Source: Thermococcus sp. (lineage in GTDB: Archaea; Methanobacteriota_B; Thermococci; Thermococcales; Thermococcaceae). Taken from it: a stretch of 6,305 bases of DNA. Positions 4,656 through 6,305 of the stretch are shown one piece after another (within the stretch, counting starts at the first letter, position 1; each line of letters begins with the position of its first letter). The stretch spans positions 1 to 6,305 of the forward strand of contig JAGGWM010000087.1 of the NCBI GenBank assembly GCA_021157445.1, read 5' to 3'. A program made the position numbers and the translations under genes. Below the pieces are notes generated by a model. The model saw only the letters and a list, made by a program, of their open reading frames with translations, had not been told where the DNA came from and searched no databases.

Positions 4656-6305
4656 ATGGAGAGAATAAACTTCATATTTGGCATTCACAATCATCAGCCA
4701 CTGGGCAACTTTGGCTGGGTATTTGAGGAAGCATATAACCGCTCTTACAGGCCTTTTATGGAGATCCTGGAAGAGTTCCCGGATATGAAAGTAAACGTTC
4801 ACTTTAGCGGCCCGCTTTTGGAGTGGATTGAGGAAAACAAGCCTGATTATCTTGATCTTCTTAGGTCTCTCATAAAAAAAGATCAACTTGAGATCGTTGT
4901 GGCGGGATTTTATGAGCCAGTTTTAGCAGCCATTCCAAAGGAAGATAGATTAGTTCAAATAGAAATGCTAAAAGATTATGCCAGAAAGCTGGGTTATGAT
5001 GCAAAAGGCGTGTGGCTCACAGAGAGGGTATGGCAACCAGAACTGGTAAAGTCACTTAGGGAGGCTGGAATTGAATATGTAGTCGTTGATGATTATCACT
5101 TCATGAGCGCCGGATTGAGCAAAGAAGAACTCTTCTGGCCGTACTACACGGAAGATGGAGGAGAGGTCATAACAGTATTCCCAATAGATGAAAAATTACG
5201 CTATCTAATACCCTTCCGCCCGGTTAAGAAGACAATCGAATATTTGGAAAGCCTTACAAGTGACGATCCCTCAAAAGTAGCAGTATTTCATGACGATGGT
5301 GAAAAGTTTGGGGTATGGCCAGGCACGTATGAATGGGTTTATGAAAAAGGCTGGCTTAGAGAGTTCTTTGATGCAGTTACAAGCAACGAGAAGATTAACC
5401 TCATGACCTATACCGAGTATCTAAGCAGATTCAAACCAAAGGGACTCGTGTATCTCCCAATTGCCTCTTACTTTGAAATGAGCGAGTGGTCTCTGCCAGC
5501 AAAGCAGGCAAAACTCTTCGTGGAGTTTGTAGAACAGCTAAAGGAAGAGGGAAAGTTTGAACGCTACAGGGTTTTTGTTAGAGGGGGGATATGGAAGAAC
5601 TTCTTTTTCAAGTATCCAGAAAGCAACTTTATGCATAAAAGGATGCTAATGGTGAGTAAAGCCGTTAGAGAAAACCCTGAGGCAAGAAAATATATCCTTA
5701 AAGCGCAGTGTAATGATGCATATTGGCACGGCGTCTTCGGAGGCATTTATCTGCCCCATTTAAGAAGAGCGGTATGGGAGAACATAATAAAGGCTCAGAG
5801 CTATCTAAAGCCAGAAAATAAAATCCTCGACGTTGATTTTGATGGAAGAGAAGAGATCATGCTGGAAAACGATAGCTTTATTGCCACAATAAAGCCTCAC
5901 TACGGAGGTAGCATCTTTGAACTGAGCTCGAAGAGGAAGGCTGTAAACTACAATGATGTTTTGCCAAGAAGATGGGAGCATTATCACGAAGTGCCGGAGG
6001 CTGCAACACCTGAGGAGGAAAGTAAGGAAGGTGTTGCGAGTATTCATGAGCTTGGGAAGAAGATTCCGGAGGAAATAAAGCGAGAACTTGCCTACGACTG
6101 GCAGTTAAGGGCTATCCTTCAAGACCACTTTATCAAGCCCGAGGAGAGTCTCGATAATTACCGCCTTGTAAAGTACCATGAACTCGGCGATTTTGTCAAC
6201 CAGCCTTACGAATATGAAATGACGAAAAATGGAGTAAGACTATGGCGCAACGGTGCCCTCTACTTTGAAAATAAGATACCGGCCAGGGTTGAAAAGAGAA
6301 TAGAA
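4656..6305 (+). CDS. 4-alpha-glucanotransferase, glycoside hydrolase family 57 (3' end beyond right edge)
   Basis: 550 codons are present and the frame is still open at the right edge. The T. litoralis enzyme has, from memory, 659 residues, so about 109 are missing. It transfers maltosyl and longer alpha-1,4-glucan units between maltodextrins, releasing glucose and forming cycloamyloses, as part of intracellular maltodextrin breakdown. GH57 motifs: HNHQP (11-15), the GFYEPVL region (84-90), WLTERVWQPEL (120-130) with nucleophile E123, and FHDDGEKFG (211-219) with acid/base D214. Residues about 1-310 form the catalytic barrel and helical region, and from about 390 a beta-rich C-terminal domain begins (ILDVDFDG, PHYGGSIFELSS). 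There is no signal peptide, so it is cytoplasmic. It has its own TATA box and a Tgr/TrmBL1 operator over the start site. Identity to the T. litoralis enzyme looks very high throughout; differences cluster at 444-470 and 523-541, both surface-like. Confidence 0.95.
   Translation, partial: MERINFIFGIHNHQPLGNFGWVFEEAYNRSYRPFMEILEEFPDMKVNVHFSGPLLEWIEENKPDYLDLLRSLIKKDQLEIVVAGFYEPVLAAIPKEDRLVQIEMLKDYARKLGYDAKGVWLTERVWQPELVKSLREAGIEYVVVDDYHFMSAGLSKEELFWPYYTEDGGEVITVFPIDEKLRYLIPFRPVKKTIEYLESLTSDDPSKVAVFHDDGEKFGVWPGTYEWVYEKGWLREFFDAVTSNEKINLMTYTEYLSRFKPKGLVYLPIASYFEMSEWSLPAKQAKLFVEFVEQLKEEGKFERYRVFVRGGIWKNFFFKYPESNFMHKRMLMVSKAVRENPEARKYILKAQCNDAYWHGVFGGIYLPHLRRAVWENIIKAQSYLKPENKILDVDFDGREEIMLENDSFIATIKPHYGGSIFELSSKRKAVNYNDVLPRRWEHYHEVPEAATPEEESKEGVASIHELGKKIPEEIKRELAYDWQLRAILQDHFIKPEESLDNYRLVKYHELGDFVNQPYEYEMTKNGVRLWRNGALYFENKIPARVEKRIE

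Noticed and set aside
4509..4886. Minus-strand frame across the glucanotransferase promoter
   Set aside because: It overlaps the 5' part of a well-recognised GH57 gene and the operator, with no motif of its own.
5805..6047. Minus-strand frames at 5564-5746 and 5805-6047
   Set aside because: Both are antisense to the GH57 coding sequence, which is continuous through them.
1..6305. tRNA, rRNA, C/D box RNA or insertion-sequence ends
   Set aside because: No cloverleaf, no paired RTGATGA/CTGA boxes and no terminal inverted repeats with target duplications were found by eye in the non-coding gaps.

Overview
The window comes from a hyperthermophilic archaeon of the order Thermococcales. It is most likely a Thermococcus close to T. 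litoralis / T. sibiricus. The evidence is a GH57 4-alpha-glucanotransferase nearly identical to what I remember of the T. litoralis enzyme, archaeal TATA-type promoters with GGAGGTGA ribosome binding sites, an MfnA-type decarboxylase, a DUF131 membrane protein, a Thermococcales Glycolytic Motif operator and a Pyrococcus/Thermococcus-type CRISPR repeat. The species assignment is inference from memory; no search was run.

Layout. (1) 1-263: a minus-strand open frame, cut by the left edge, encodes a clean leucine/isoleucine heptad coiled coil. Overlapping its 5' end, in the opposite orientation, is a minimal CRISPR array of two 30-nt repeats and one 38-nt spacer. Its right repeat has a degenerate 3' end. 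(2) 319-528: a small plus-strand gene of 54 codons with its own TATA box and ribosome binding site. (3) 570-3197, minus strand: an apparent operon, in transcription order a DUF131 two-helix membrane protein, a CPA2-type cation:proton antiporter starting 1 nt after it, and mfnA. (4) A 77-nt divergent promoter region at 3198-3274. (5) 3275-4565, plus strand: a HAD phosphatase overlapping by 23 nt a dolichol/polyprenol kinase-family membrane protein. (6) 4566-6305, plus strand: a 90-nt promoter region with a TATA box and a perfect TATCAC-N5-GTGATA operator, then the 4-alpha-glucanotransferase gene, which runs off the right edge after 550 codons.

How the genes work together. MfnA supplies beta-alanine for coenzyme A, the antiporter handles ion homeostasis, the kinase-like protein probably phosphorylates a polyprenol for glycan assembly, and the glucanotransferase disproportionates maltodextrins. 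These are separate housekeeping or catabolic roles placed side by side. The operator explains how the last gene is tied to sugar supply. The order mfnA - antiporter - DUF131 - HAD - kinase - glucanotransferase is, from memory, the order around TK1814-TK1809 of T. kodakarensis, so most of the window is conserved Thermococcus backbone. The unusual part is the left 300 bases, where a CRISPR remnant or mini-array is fused in frame to a coiled-coil open frame and no normal leader is visible.
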